DNA of 64,000 nt from Protea cynaroides. Taxonomy: Eukaryota > Streptophyta > Magnoliopsida > Proteales > Proteaceae. The position numbers and the translations under genes are program-made. Location of the stretch: the NCBI GenBank assembly GCA_028583415.1, contig CM053267.1:41962834-42026833 (forward strand), given 5' to 3'. This document shows, piece by piece, positions 10,411 through 21,047 of this stretch. Position 1 is the stretch's first letter; every line of letters starts with the position of its first letter. Under the pieces are notes generated by a model. It worked only from the letters and a program-made list of their open reading frames with translations, did no database searches and was not told the DNA's origin.

Positions 10411-10926
10411 TTGTATCAGAGCGATTTTTGCTCCTTTTTCCTACAAAATTCTTGATTCTATTGAGTTTTTTTCACGAAATTGTTTGTTAGTTGTCTAATA
10501 TCTTGCATACTCTGCGATTCATCTCTGTTAAAGTGATCCTGCTACTGATCTTGGTCTACAAGTTGGGTTTCTTGTTTTTTTTTTTTTTTTTTTCAAGATT
10601 GGGTCTCTCTTCTGCCGTGGCTGCTTATGCTTCTTTGTTTCTTGAGTATGATTTTCGGTGTGTAATCAGAGGGGTTAATTAATTTTCTCTGATTAATTCA
10701 GTTTTATTTCTCCTATTTCTTGTTTGTCTTCGAGTTAGGGTTTCTGTAACCAAATCTCGAATCGTGGTGGTCGATTGACGTTCTTGGTGTTCAATTGGTG
10801 TTCTTGGCTCTTAATTGCTACGTGTTGGCAATCTTGGAGGCTTTTGTCTTCCAATTGGTCCAGTCTGTACATATCTTCTCTGTTTCTTGGTGTTCTGTGT
10901 GATTGTTTGTTACTGGTGTATATTCA

Positions 10927-12540
10927 TGGTGTCTCGATCATCTCAACCTGCAACGTCATCTACGGTGATCAGTTCTTCTCCGTCCTCCTTGTATCTGGTG
11001 GATAATCCTGGCAATGTGTTGGTGTCTCAATTACTGGATGGCGATAACTACGCTACTTGGAAGCGACCAATCAAAATTGCTCTTGGTGCGAAGAATAAGT
11101 TCGCGTTTGTGGATGGTTCATATCCTCAGCCTGATTCCAAGGTCGACTCCAATGGTGCTGCTCTCTGGGACCAGTGTGACCTCGTGGTCATGTCCTGGCT
11201 TTACAATGCCATGAAAATGGACATTCAAGAAACTATGCTATATGCAAAGAATGCTCGAGAGCTCTAGCTTGAACTGGAGACTCAGTTTGCGCAAGGTAAT
11301 TGGTCTCGCATATATGATTTGAAGTGTCGCCTTGTGTTACTGCGACAAGAAAATCAATTGGTTTCTGCATATTATTCTGGTTTGAAGATGCTCTGGGATG
11401 AACTTGACTCGTATCTGGAAGTTCCAGAGTGTTCGTGCGGTGCTCTGTCCACATATGCGTGTAAGCTTCTCTCCACCATTGCTGCCATGGCTCAATTAGA
11501 GAAGGTATTTCAATTCTTAATGGGGCTCATTGATGTCTTTGCAACCATTCGCACTCAGATTCTTGCGTTGGATCCTCTTCCGTCCTCTATAAAGGCTTAT
11601 GCCATGGTTTCTCAAGAAGAACGACACTGGGGGTTGTGTTTACCTCAAATTAGGGCTGCAATAGGGCCGGGTGGGACCGGGTTTTTCAAAACCCTAACCC
11701 TAAACCTGACTATTTTAACTTAACCCTAACCCAGCCCAACCCTGTCAGGGTCAGAAAATATACAACCCTAACCCTGACCCTGGCAGGGTTGGGCCTAACC
11801 CTAACCTACCCTGATTGACCCTGACAGGGTCGGGTTGGACTGGGTTAACCCTGATTTAGGGTTGGAATGACCCTAATTGGCCTATAAACATATAACAAAT
11901 TGTCAAATAACATATATATAACAATTATAACTTAAAGATATAACAAACACAAATATATATATAGGGTTGGGCTGGGTTGGGCTCAACCCAGGGGGGTCAA
12001 CCCTAACCCAACCCAACCCTGCCAGGGTTGATCAAAATTTCAACCCTAACCCAACCCTATCAGGGTTTGGGTCGGGTTCAACCCTGCCAGGGTTCAGGGC
12101 GGGTTTGAGCGGGTTCGGGTTGTCAGGGTAAAACTTGCACCCCTACCTCAAATAGCCTCTGATAATTCTGCATTTTCTTTGTCTCCATCATTTGACTCTA
12201 GGAAGAAATTGTTGGGTTCTCATTGTCACCGAACTGGCCATACAAAAGAAAATTGCTTCACTTTACATGGGTTTCCACCGCAATTTGCTCGGAGGTCATC
12301 TCTCTATTTTTCTGTTCCACCTGTGCCTCAGGCTCATGCGACAGTAACAGAGAAAATTCTTGACTGTGCTCCAGAGATTCATTTTTCAGTTCATAATCCC
12401 ATACACACTGATCAGTTTCATCAGCTATATACAAAGCAATACCATCAACTACTGTCGTTGATTAATCCCTCCCCTCCAACAGTAAATTTCGTAGGTATGC
12501 ATATTTGTCCCTCTGCAACTGAGTTCTCTTCCAAGCCCTA
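10927..12540 (+). pseudogene. Copia gag remnant
   Basis: Begins MVSRSSQPATSS and contains LLDGDNYATWKRPIKIAL and WDQCDLVVMSWLYNAM, the usual Copia gag N-terminal domain. A stop follows NAREL at about 11265, after which the frame resumes with LELETQF and SAYYSGLKMLWDEL. A 495-bp hAT element splits the gene at 11650. Beyond it the zinc-knuckle region reads CHRTGHTKENC, with the first cysteine of the knuckle apparently lost. Confidence 0.85.
11651..12145. mobile_element. Non-autonomous hAT element (495 bp) nested in Copia gag
   Basis: Terminal inverted repeats TAGGGCTGCAA and TTGCACCCCTA are flanked by a perfect 8-bp duplication CCTCAAAT (11643-11650 and 12146-12153), diagnostic of hAT. Removal of the element restores the gag frame. 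The interior is filled with AACCCTAACCC- and CAGGGTTGGG-like words, resembling plant telomere repeats in short runs, around an AT-rich centre. No transposase. A 1758-bp relative lies at 21048-22805. Confidence 0.92.
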
Positions 12541-13412
12541 GATTATTGATTCAGGGGCTTCTACCCATTTTGCCTATGATCAGCCCGCTTGTCTGAAGCC
12601 CTCCTCGACTGCTCAATTACCAGTGGTTCTTCTTGATGGCTCAAGATACCCCATCACTCACCTAGGAACATATCCTCATACTGATAAATTGTCCCTTACA
12701 AATGTTTATGATGTTCCTCAGTTTTCATTTCACCTTTTCTCTGTGGCTCAGATTACAGCTTCTTTAAATTGTTCAGTGACATTTTATTCCTCTCACTGTG
12801 TGTTTCAAGACTTACAAACCAAGATGGTGATTGGGCTAGGTCGACTGCATGACGGATTATATCACTTTGACACCTCAGTTCCTTTGGCTTTGGAGTCCTC
12901 TATTTCTTCTCATACCTTGGTTGCTACCACATCCTCAAAATTGTGGCATTATAGGTTAGGTCATCCATCTTTTATTTGTATACCACATATTAGTTCTCAT
13001 ATTGAAGTCTGTAAAATCTGCCCTCTTGCAAAACAAACTCTTACCTTTTGAGTTGATTCATGGTGATATATGGGGGTCATATTTTACACCCTCTATCACA
13101 GGTTGTCATTACTTTTAAACCCTTGTAGATGATCATTCTAGGTCTACTTGGGTTTACTTGATGAACAATAAATCAGATACTTTGTTGTATGTGACACAAT
13201 TTTTTTCTATGCTTTCAACTCAGTTTTCAGCAACTATTAAATTTTTTAGGACTGATAATGGTCATGAGTTTCTTTGCACTACTTTCCAAGCTTTGTTACA
13301 TTCTCGTGGTATACTTCATCAACTTACATGTGTCTATACTCCTCAACAGAATGGGGTTGTCGAAAGAAAACATCGGCACCTTTTGCAAGTTGCTAGAAAC
13401 CTTAGGTTCTAA
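12541..13412 (+). pseudogene. Copia protease, GAG-pre-integrase and integrase core remnants
   Basis: The protease active-site motif DSGAS occurs near 12549. The pre-integrase motif KLWHYRLGHPS occurs near 12938, with CKICPLAK of the zinc-binding region near 13012. Integrase core follows with WVYLMNNKSD, KFFRTDNGHEF and YTPQQNGVVERKHRHL up to 13412. Stops near 13050 and 13110 break the frame. The integrase end resumes after the nested Gypsy LTR at 15585. Confidence 0.85.
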
Positions 13413-13447
13413 TCATCATTACCATTACAGTTTTGGGGTGATTGTGT

Positions 13448-13947
13448 NNNNNNNNNNNNNNNNNNNNNNNNNNNNNNNNNNNNNNNNNNNNNNNNNNNNN
13501 NNNNNNNNNNNNNNNNNNNNNNNNNNNNNNNNNNNNNNNNNNNNNNNNNNNNNNNNNNNNNNNNNNNNNNNNNNNNNNNNNNNNNNNNNNNNNNNNNNNN
13601 NNNNNNNNNNNNNNNNNNNNNNNNNNNNNNNNNNNNNNNNNNNNNNNNNNNNNNNNNNNNNNNNNNNNNNNNNNNNNNNNNNNNNNNNNNNNNNNNNNNN
13701 NNNNNNNNNNNNNNNNNNNNNNNNNNNNNNNNNNNNNNNNNNNNNNNNNNNNNNNNNNNNNNNNNNNNNNNNNNNNNNNNNNNNNNNNNNNNNNNNNNNN
13801 NNNNNNNNNNNNNNNNNNNNNNNNNNNNNNNNNNNNNNNNNNNNNNNNNNNNNNNNNNNNNNNNNNNNNNNNNNNNNNNNNNNNNNNNNNNNNNNNNNNN
13901 NNNNNNNNNNNNNNNNNNNNNNNNNNNNNNNNNNNNNNNNNNNNNNN
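13448..13947. other. Assembly gap of exactly 500 N
   Basis: An exact 500-N run suggests a placeholder of unknown size rather than a measured length. It falls inside the nested LTR. Confidence 0.97.
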
Positions 13948-14090
13948 ATGCATACCCGTTGGCACCATACCGGTCGCACTCGGTCGGATCCGAGTGAGAC
14001 CGGTATGTGTGCATCCGGTATGCATACCGGTCTCACCATACCCGGGTCTCACTATCCCTGCGACCGGTATGTGCGAGACCTGGTATGTGT
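13948..14090. repeat. ACCGGTATG-type short repeats beside the gap
   Basis: The words ACCGGTATG, CATACCGG, GCATACCGGT and GAGACC recur in both orientations (for example 13967, 14000, 14020, 14061), making local palindromes. Such self-complementary GC-rich repeats plausibly caused the adjoining gap. Confidence 0.7.
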
Positions 14091-15584
14091 TTTGAGCCCT
14101 ATTTGTTTGGGAAAGCCGGTTTTGGCTTCTAAAACTCTAATAAATGGAAATTAACATGAAAATATGGTTGTGTAGGACTTGTAGGTGAAACTTCCGACGC
14201 CGAAAAGGATTAACACCACGCGTCGAGTAAGGGACAAGACCGAAACTTAAATTAAAGATTTAATAATAAACCTTAGAGAGCTCTTTAATTTTTATATCAA
14301 TTTATATGCTTGTTTGATGGATTGTGCATATCACATGTCATGTAGTGTAAATTCTATTTGATTTATCTGCTCATGCATTTCATATGTTAGGTGTGATGGA
14401 TGTTAGACATGTGATTGTTTTAGTTGGAGTGTGGAATGGGAAGGGTCCGGGGCTCGGGATCATTCCTCACCCCGACACCTTCGATAGCACCTTATCTTAG
14501 CATGCTTGGTATGGGTGGGGTATCGGGGGGAGGTTATGGCGGGTGGTCTCCGATGTTGGGCGTTGATCCGGCCCCGACGATGTGGCATGGTGATCTCCGA
14601 TATCGACGTTGACGGCCATGGCGCTCTAGCTCTATCCTTATGCCATAGGGAGCGATGTTGGGATAGGGCCTACTTGCGTATAGTTCCATCTTGGTATGCT
14701 TGTTGCGGGTAGGGTATCGGGGAGGTGAGGTAATGTGGTCTCCAACCGGCTGCACGCTCTAGCTCTATCCCTATGCCGTAGACGGCTGTACTAGGGTGGA
14801 GCCTACTTGTATTGACATCTAGGCCTGGTTAGAAACGGAACCCACTTGCAAGCCCTTGCCAATAGGGGTTTAGGTATTGGTACGGTATGGGGTATCGGGA
14901 GGAGGACGTGGGATTGTGGTTCTTCTTGCCCGCCGGACTCGAGTCCCTATCTCTATACCGGAGTGAGTGATGTGGGGGCAAGTAGTAAGTGTGGTAGGAA
15001 CCCGACTATTGGGTGTGCTTACACGTCGTGCATGGAGGTGCGGTGGCCGCCAAACCTTACCATAGCACAATTGCAAGTTATACCCGGCCCAAATTGTAAT
15101 GTTAACTCATGCATGTGGATGTTGCATTGGTCTTGTGCTTTCCCGAGCCGTGTTGTAGCTCACCCCGATATATATATCTCTTTTCGGATTTGGATGCGGG
15201 GTATACGGTGGAGGGACTTCGTGACCGCCCAAAGATACGATACGATGCTTGCCCTGGAGACACAGAGTGTGGAGGACGAGCATGATGCATTATGCGAGTG
15301 CTCCTTCTGTGTCTTTCTTCTTTGATTTGGTTATTTTCAATTTAAAGCTTTGTAATAAAATATTATTTAAATTCTGATGGATGATGGAATAACTGGATTA
15401 ATTATTTTAATTTATTATTTAGTACAGCTCATTGATATATTATTTCCGCTGCTAGTATTACTCTGGTTTTTGATGGTTTGCTCAGGGATGATTGGTTGAC
15501 ACGGTCTTTCGAGATCCTGGTGTGAACCGTGGTTTAATACCGGTTCACTCACACTTCTGGTTCATCCGAAATTGGGGTGTGACA

Positions 15585-16100
15585 TTGTGTATTGGTTACT
15601 TGTTACCTTATTAATAGATTACCTACACCAATTCTTTCGGGTTCTTCTCCTTATGAAGTTCTCTTTCATCACCCACCTACATATGACAATTTACGTACTT
15701 TCAGTTGTCTTTGCTATGCAAAATATCTTTTACCACATCAACACAAGTTTTCTTCTCGTGCTTTACCATGTGTTTTTGTTGGTTAACCTCCGAATCAAAA
15801 GGGTTACCATTTGTATGATCTTGCTAGAATGACCTACATTACCAGTAGAGATGTCAAATGTTATAACATTTTTCCATTTGAATCTGCCACATACTCCTCT
15901 TCTACTTCGGTCATACCTTTACCTGTTAATGATTTCTTAACTAGATTAGACACTACCCACCTTCTTGACTTACATCCGGATCCTATTCTATTACCTACGG
16001 CTCTAGATATCAGTGCCTCAGATGTGGACATCAATTCCTCCGATCTGGATAATGATTCTTCTTCGGTAGTACCTCTTGTGACTATATCACCTGGTCCTCG
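15585..16100 (+). pseudogene. Copia integrase C-terminal remnant
   Basis: Encodes YLINRLPTPILSGSSPYEVL and TFSCLCYAKYLLPHQHKFSS, the conserved integrase tail, then a Ser/Asp-rich linker. It joins in frame with the sequence before the nested LTR. A TAA at the VGY motif near 15785 interrupts the frame. Confidence 0.85.
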
Positions 16101-16349
16101 ATAGTCCATTACACATCGGCAACCATCAGTGTTACTCAAAGACTTTGTGTGCAATCATGTCACAGGCCCATCAATTCCAAGCCCATCTTCAGGTAACTCA
16201 TCCTATCCTATTCAAACACATTTATCCTTTTTTCATAATTCCATTTATCAGGCCTTGTTGTCTACATTGTGTACTGTATCCGAGCCCAAAACATATAAAC
16301 AACCTTCTAAGAACCCAGTTAGGCAGTCGGCTATGGTCGACGAAATGGA

Positions 16350-17263
16350 AGCCCACAGTTAAAAAACTTCCAGCTGGAAAAAGACCCATTGGGTGTAAAT
16401 GGATTTTTAAAGTCAAACATAAAGCCGATGGTTCGGTTGAGTGACATAAGGCCAAACTTTTGACAAAGTGGTTCACCCAATTAAAAGGTCTCGATTTCCA
16501 CGAGACATTTGCTCATGTGGCCAAGATTGTTATAGTTCGTAGTCTTATATCATTAGCTGTTTTTCGCCAATGGGATCTCCATCAAATGGACGTTAAAAAT
16601 GCATTTTTACATGGCGATTTGGACGAAGAGGTACATATGAGTCCTCCACCGGGTTACCTTCTTAATGGAAGTCCATTAGAATCAGATATGGTATGTAGAC
16701 TTCATAAGTCTCTTTATGGGCTTAAACAGGCCCCTAGGCAGTGGAACTAGAAACTCGTTGATGCCCTTCTTCGCCTACAATTCCGCCAATCTCTTGCTGA
16801 TGCGTCGTTGTTTATATACAATAATGGAGACATTTTTATTGGCATTCTAGTCTATGTAGATGATATTATTATTACTGAGCCCAATGCTACTCACATTGCT
16901 CAAACAAAAGCCCAGCTCCAACTGTGTTTTCAGATCAAAGATTTAGGCCCCTTGACATATTTCTTGGGTATTGAAGTAGTGTCAAACTCCAGTGGGCTTT
17001 TACTTTGTCAACAGAAATATGCTATGGATCTCTTAGCAGACTCGGGCCTACTAGGTTGCAAACCCAGTCCATTCCCTATGGAGCAACATTTGAAGTTGGA
17101 TAATGAGACGGGTGCTCCACTTCAAGATCCTGCAGCCTACCGGCACCTCATAGGTCGACTAATCTATTTGACTGTCATGCGCCCAGATTTGTGCTATTCA
17201 GTTCACAACTTGAATCTATTTATGCACAATCCTCGTGAACCCCATCTTCTTGCAGCTCATTGA
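16350..17263 (+). pseudogene. Copia reverse transcriptase remnant
   Basis: Motifs in order: KRPIGCKWIFKVKHKADGSVE, DVKNAFLHGDLDEEVHM, CRLHKSLYGLKQAPRQWN, the catalytic LVYVDDIIIT, and IKDLGPLTYFLGIEV. Stops occur after GSVE (about 16442), after RQWN (about 16748) and after LAAH (about 17262). Non-functional. Confidence 0.9.
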
Positions 17264-17726
17264 GTCCTACATTATATCGAAGGCTCTATTTCTTTGGGTC
17301 TACATATGCAATCTTCTCATGAACCGGTATTAACTGGATATTGTGACTCTGATTGGGCCAGCTACCCCTTCATTAGACACTCTACTACCAGTATATTATT
17401 TTCTTTGGAGCATCTCCTATTTCATGGAAAACCAAAATGCAACTCACTGTTTCTCGATCATCGGCTGAAGCAGAATATCGAGCCTTGGCCTCTCTCAATT
17501 GTGAAATCACTTGGCTCAAGTCGCTATTTACTGATTTGGGTATTACTCATTCGGCTCCAATTTTTGTGTTTTGTGATAGCCAAGCCACTATCCATATCAC
17601 TACTAATCTTGTATTTCATGAACGCACCAAGCACATTGAGGTTGATTGTCACTTGGTGCATGAAAAGTTCAAACTGGACTGTTACAACTCTCTCACATAT
17701 GGTCTTCAATCCAACGGGCTGATATA
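17264..17726 (+). pseudogene. Copia RNase H remnant
   Basis: Encodes LTGYCDSDWAS near 17330. After a shift it continues as SRSSAEAEYRALA, the Copia RNase H signature, then KHIEVDCHLVHEK. Frame breaks between the two parts show decay. Confidence 0.85.
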
Positions 17727-17814
17727 ATGACAAAACCTTTGGGCCAGAGTTCCTTTGTTTCTCTCATCGGCAAGCTTGGTCTATGGCTGTCTCCTGGATC
17801 CGCTTGAGGGGGGA

Positions 17815-18022
17815 TGTTACAATATCATAGTTTAGAATACAATGTAATAGTTAGATTGACACGTGTCTACAATGTAATAGTTTAGATTACCACGTGTCAT
17901 ACATCTCATTATTTATATAGTCGGTCAGTAGTTTGTATATATAGGAAAATAGAGAATAGCCTGAGATAATAGAAAATATCAGAGATTTACAGAAGCTGTC
18001 TCGAATGCCTTTACCTTTAACA
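17815..18022 (+). repeat. Copia 3' LTR (208 bp)
   Basis: Same ends as the 5' LTR, with a 7-bp extra segment in the GAGAATAG stretch. Preceded by the purine tract GAGGGGGGA and followed by the target duplicate CCCAG. Confidence 0.92.
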
Positions 18023-18329
18023 CCCAGCATCACTGCAAGAGGATTGAAGAAGTGATGACTCTCCAAGGAGATAATCTTGTTGTTTCTGAACAGAAGCTTG
18101 AGAGGATGCTCTGCATGAAGGGACGCAAAGGAGAGACTTGCTATGCCAACAACTCTAAGGCTCAAGTTCAACCCTTTGCTCCCCAATTTCTGTTCTCCTC
18201 CATTTACACTTACATACATGCATGTTCTTACTGATTTCATGTTCTTGATTTTTAAAGAAAATGATTCCTTGGCCACTGCTTCCTTCTCTCTAAGCTAACT
18301 AGCCAACTCACTCATCCAATTAAAGTTTT

Positions 18330-18476
18330 TTTTGTTTTTTTGGGACTTCCCACTCTATTGGCATCCATAGGCGATAGTAAGAGGGGGTAAAAGAGCAACG
18401 AAGGGATGTCATAAGATAGGTGAAGACAGGAGAGTCAAATCTATGGCCTCTATGATAATAACCAATTGGCGAAGGC
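18330..18476 (-). mobile_element. Probable SINE-like insertion in intron 1 of IAMT copy 2
   Basis: About 150 bp absent from intron 1 of copy 1. On the minus strand it reads CGCCAATTGGTTATTATC then GATTTGACTCTCC, recalling tRNA-like boxes. It shares wording with 9741-9828. The insertion is clear from the paralogue. The SINE identity is tentative. Confidence 0.4.
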
Positions 18477-18676
18477 AGTTGTTGACATCCCAAAGTATAT
18501 TGGCATGATAAAGTTTTATATCTATATATCTTCTTTGTATAGATGGGTTTATTTAAATATCAATCTTCTTAATTCCTATCTTTTTTATTTTATTTTTGGT
18601 GCAACTTAGCATATATCTATCAAATTATGTGATAACCCTAATGATCTCATATCTCATCCCATCTATAATAGTAGTA

Positions 18677-19691
18677 AAATAATTGACACATACCACCCCT
18701 ATACTTTAACTCGATTCCAGTTACCTTAATAGTTTGCTGAACCGGACGACTACCACTCTTTAACTTACATCAGGTTCACGAACCAGTCCAGGCTTAAATT
18801 TTAACATATTTATTCTATTTAATATGGCCAAAATACCCTTTAGAGTGAGTTGAAAAGTCTAAAATACCCTTTTTTACCTTTACCTTTAATTTGCCTTTTC
18901 TTTAATCTCATTGTTCGTCTTTTAATTTTGGGAATTTTTGCTCCCTGCTAAAACAGAGGAGACCGAACGAGAAGACGAAATCTCATTCTTCAATCCTCCA
19001 ATCTCATTGCTCCCGACTGAAAGAGGAGACCGAACGAGAAGACGAAATCTCATTTTTCAATCCTCCAATCTCTTTATTACTTTCTGGTTACGCGACGATC
19101 CGATCTTTCGGAGAAGGAAGAAATTATACACTTTCACTGTATGTCTTGCTCAATCTGACTCTCCTGTGTTGTTTCCGGTTAGAATTCCAATTCTGATCGA
19201 TTATTCGCAGAGAACTGATCGTTATTTTGCCTTGTCGTCGTTTTCAACAATGCTTTCCTTTGGTTAATTCAAGATGAAGTTGAAGAGAAGAAGGGTTTTG
19301 GAAGTGGTACGTTGTAGTCCCAGACATCAGTTTTTTGTTTTTGTTTTATTGATTTCATATGTTCACTTATAGTCAAATATTTTTAGGGTTTATGTTTGTT
19401 TTGATCGACGGCCCGTTATTTTGCGTAGCACTCGTTGTATTTTGTATTTTGTTCACATCTAAGACCAGACGTCTCTAATGGCTGAGTCTTTCCCTTCTTA
19501 ATAACAAGGAAACTACTGAGGTTATTTTGGTCTTTTAGAATAAGTTGTAATGGTGTTAGAGAGGGTAAAATTGTATATTTACCCTCTTTGTTTACAAATG
19601 GTTGTACCAGGGGGTAACTCGTCCGATTCAACAAACTATTAAGGTAACTGAAATCAGATTAAAGTACAGGGATGGTATATGTCAATTACCC
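18677..19691. mobile_element. Long-TIR (Mutator-like) element in intron 1 of IAMT copy 2
   Basis: About 1.0 kb absent from copy 1. Ends AATTGACACATACCACCCC and GGGATGGTATATGTCAATT extend into long inverted repeats with CAGTTACCTTAATAGTTTG in both arms. The style matches elements at 41192 and 46835 that have 9-bp duplications, but no clean duplication is seen here. The interior has gene-like text, including a 67-bp tandem duplication (18955-19088, AGAGGAGACCGAACGAGAAG) and MKLKRRRVLEVV at 19274, which may be a captured 5'UTR and first exon. Confidence 0.65.
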
Positions 19692-20606
19692 TTTTTTTTT
19701 TGTAAAAGATAATAATAGAAATGTTTAATTACTTACTTCCTTTGACTAAATTTCAAACCAAAATTTATGGCCACAATAATTAATTATTAGACTAGTGTTT
19801 ATTAATTGTTTCTATCTCTTCTTCTTCATGATTCTTTTAAGTTAAAGAGTAAAGAGTTGTTCTAGACGCTGACGATGGTTTTGTATTTAAAATTGTAGGC
19901 AAAACATGTTCGATCGATGCTGCATTTGCTAGAGAGTACACTGGACAGGGTACAACTACAGCCCCCTGAGACTCCATTTGCTGTGGCGGACCTTGGGTGT
20001 TCTTGCGGCGGCAACACCATCTATATCATCGAAGTCATCATCAAGCACATCTCCAAACGCTACGAAGCCAATGGCTACGATACACCGGAGTTTTTCGCCT
20101 TCTTCTCCGACCTCCCTTCTAATGATTTCAACACCCTCTTCCAGCTTCTCCCTCCCTTGGCCATCAACCGCACCAGCATGGAGGAATGCCTCGTCGCCGA
20201 CGGCCACCGCTCCTACTTCTCTGCCGGTGTTCCTGGTTCTTTCTACCGGCGTCTGTTTCTGGCCAGATCCATCGATGTCTTCTACTCTGCTTTCTCTTTG
20301 CACTGGCTTTCTCAGGTTTCATCATGTTTCATTCTTTCATTTTTAGCCGTCTGATCGGTCAAAATGTTAACGAACTAAAATCTTTTTCATTTACCAGGTG
20401 CCAAAGATCTTGATGGATAAGAGATCAACGGCTTATAACAAGGGAAGGGTATTTATCTACGGTGCAGGTGAGAACACGGTTAATGCTTACAAGAATCAAT
20501 TCCAAGCGCTTAGCAGCGTTCCTGAGGTCACGTTCACATGAAATGAAAAAGGGTGGGTCCATGTTTCCTGTTTGCTTAGGGAGAACCTCTGTGGACCTAT
20601 CTGATC

Positions 20607-20849
20607 GTATAGAAATCGTCTCCTGCCTGGGTTTGGGCTGGAGACTGGACGACCCGAATGGATGACCGTCATGTGGCACTCGGAGGGATCCGAGCCCTCC
20701 ATCCGAGCCGACCGCCCAGTCGACAAGCTGAGCCGACTGCGGGGTCGGCTCGGATGGAGGGCTCAGATCCCTCCGAGTACCACATGGCGGCCATCCATCC
20801 GGACCGCCCAGTCTCCCGCCCAAACCCAGGCGAGAGACGATGTGGATCC
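20607..20849. mobile_element. Palindromic Mutator-like MITE, copy 4, inside IAMT copy 2 exon 3
   Basis: A 243-bp hairpin from GTATAGAAATCGTCTCC to GAGACGATGTGGATCC with a perfect 9-bp target duplication TATCTGATC (20598-20606 and 20850-20858). The same exon in copy 1 reads straight through this site (CCATCTGATCAAGG at 4038). Arms carry GGATGGAGGGCTC and its mirror. Confidence 0.92.
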
Positions 20850-21047
20850 TATCTGATCAAGGTGGGGCCAGCCTGCTCTTTAGGACCTACTTTCAGGATG
20901 CCTGGGATGATCTCGTCCAAGAGGTATATTCTTAATCTCAATAATCTGACTCAAAAGATTCTGATCCAACATTCTTCATTGCACGATGGTTGTAGTGTAT
21001 TCTTTTAACCATAGGTTGCAAAAGCCTGTTCAAATGGTGGGTCCGCC

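Larger units (their letters stand above)
13447..15584. mobile_element. Gypsy-type LTR (solo LTR or gap-truncated element) nested in Copia integrase
   Basis: The Copia integrase text GATTGTG|TATTGG is interrupted. The right border is GGGGTGTGACA followed by TTGTG, and the left flank is also TTGTG (13442-13446), a 5-bp duplication. An end in GGGGTGTGACA is typical of plant Gypsy LTRs that start TGTCACACCCC. The matching start would lie in the 500 Ns. The 1.6 kb visible on the right has no gag or pol motif, which favours a long solo LTR, but an element collapsed in the gap is possible. Confidence 0.65.
10210..18022 (+). mobile_element. Ty1/Copia LTR retrotransposon inserted in IAMT copy 2 5'UTR, defective
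   Basis: The element has LTRs 10210-10410 and 17815-18022 starting TGTTAC and ending TAACA. It is flanked by a perfect 5-bp duplication CCCAG (10205-10209 and 18023-18027). The paralogue shows the intact target CTACCCAGCATCACTGC at 2724. The primer-binding site TTGTATCAGAGC follows the left LTR, and the polypurine tract GAGGGGGGA precedes the right LTR. Domain order is gag, protease, integrase, RT, RNase H, hence Copia. Many stops disable it. A hAT element (11651-12145) and a Gypsy-type LTR with the assembly gap (13447-15584) are nested inside. The LTRs differ at about 10 of 201 positions plus a 7-bp indel by hand count, meaning a moderately old insertion. Confidence 0.93.

Noticed and set aside
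11690..11780. Interstitial telomere array
   Set aside because: The AACCCTAACCC words are short, imperfect and confined within a hAT element with its own 8-bp duplication.
13258..14154. Long open frames running through the N-gap
   Set aside because: They exist only because Ns translate without stops. Their ends are integrase text and LTR text in different frames.
10927..17726. Active Copia element
   Set aside because: Multiple stops in gag, integrase, RT and RNase H plus two nested insertions.
18055..20413. Copy 2 of IAMT as a second functional gene
   Set aside because: A 2-bp deletion and a MITE in exon 3 break the frame. Only a truncated protein without the C-terminal half could be made.
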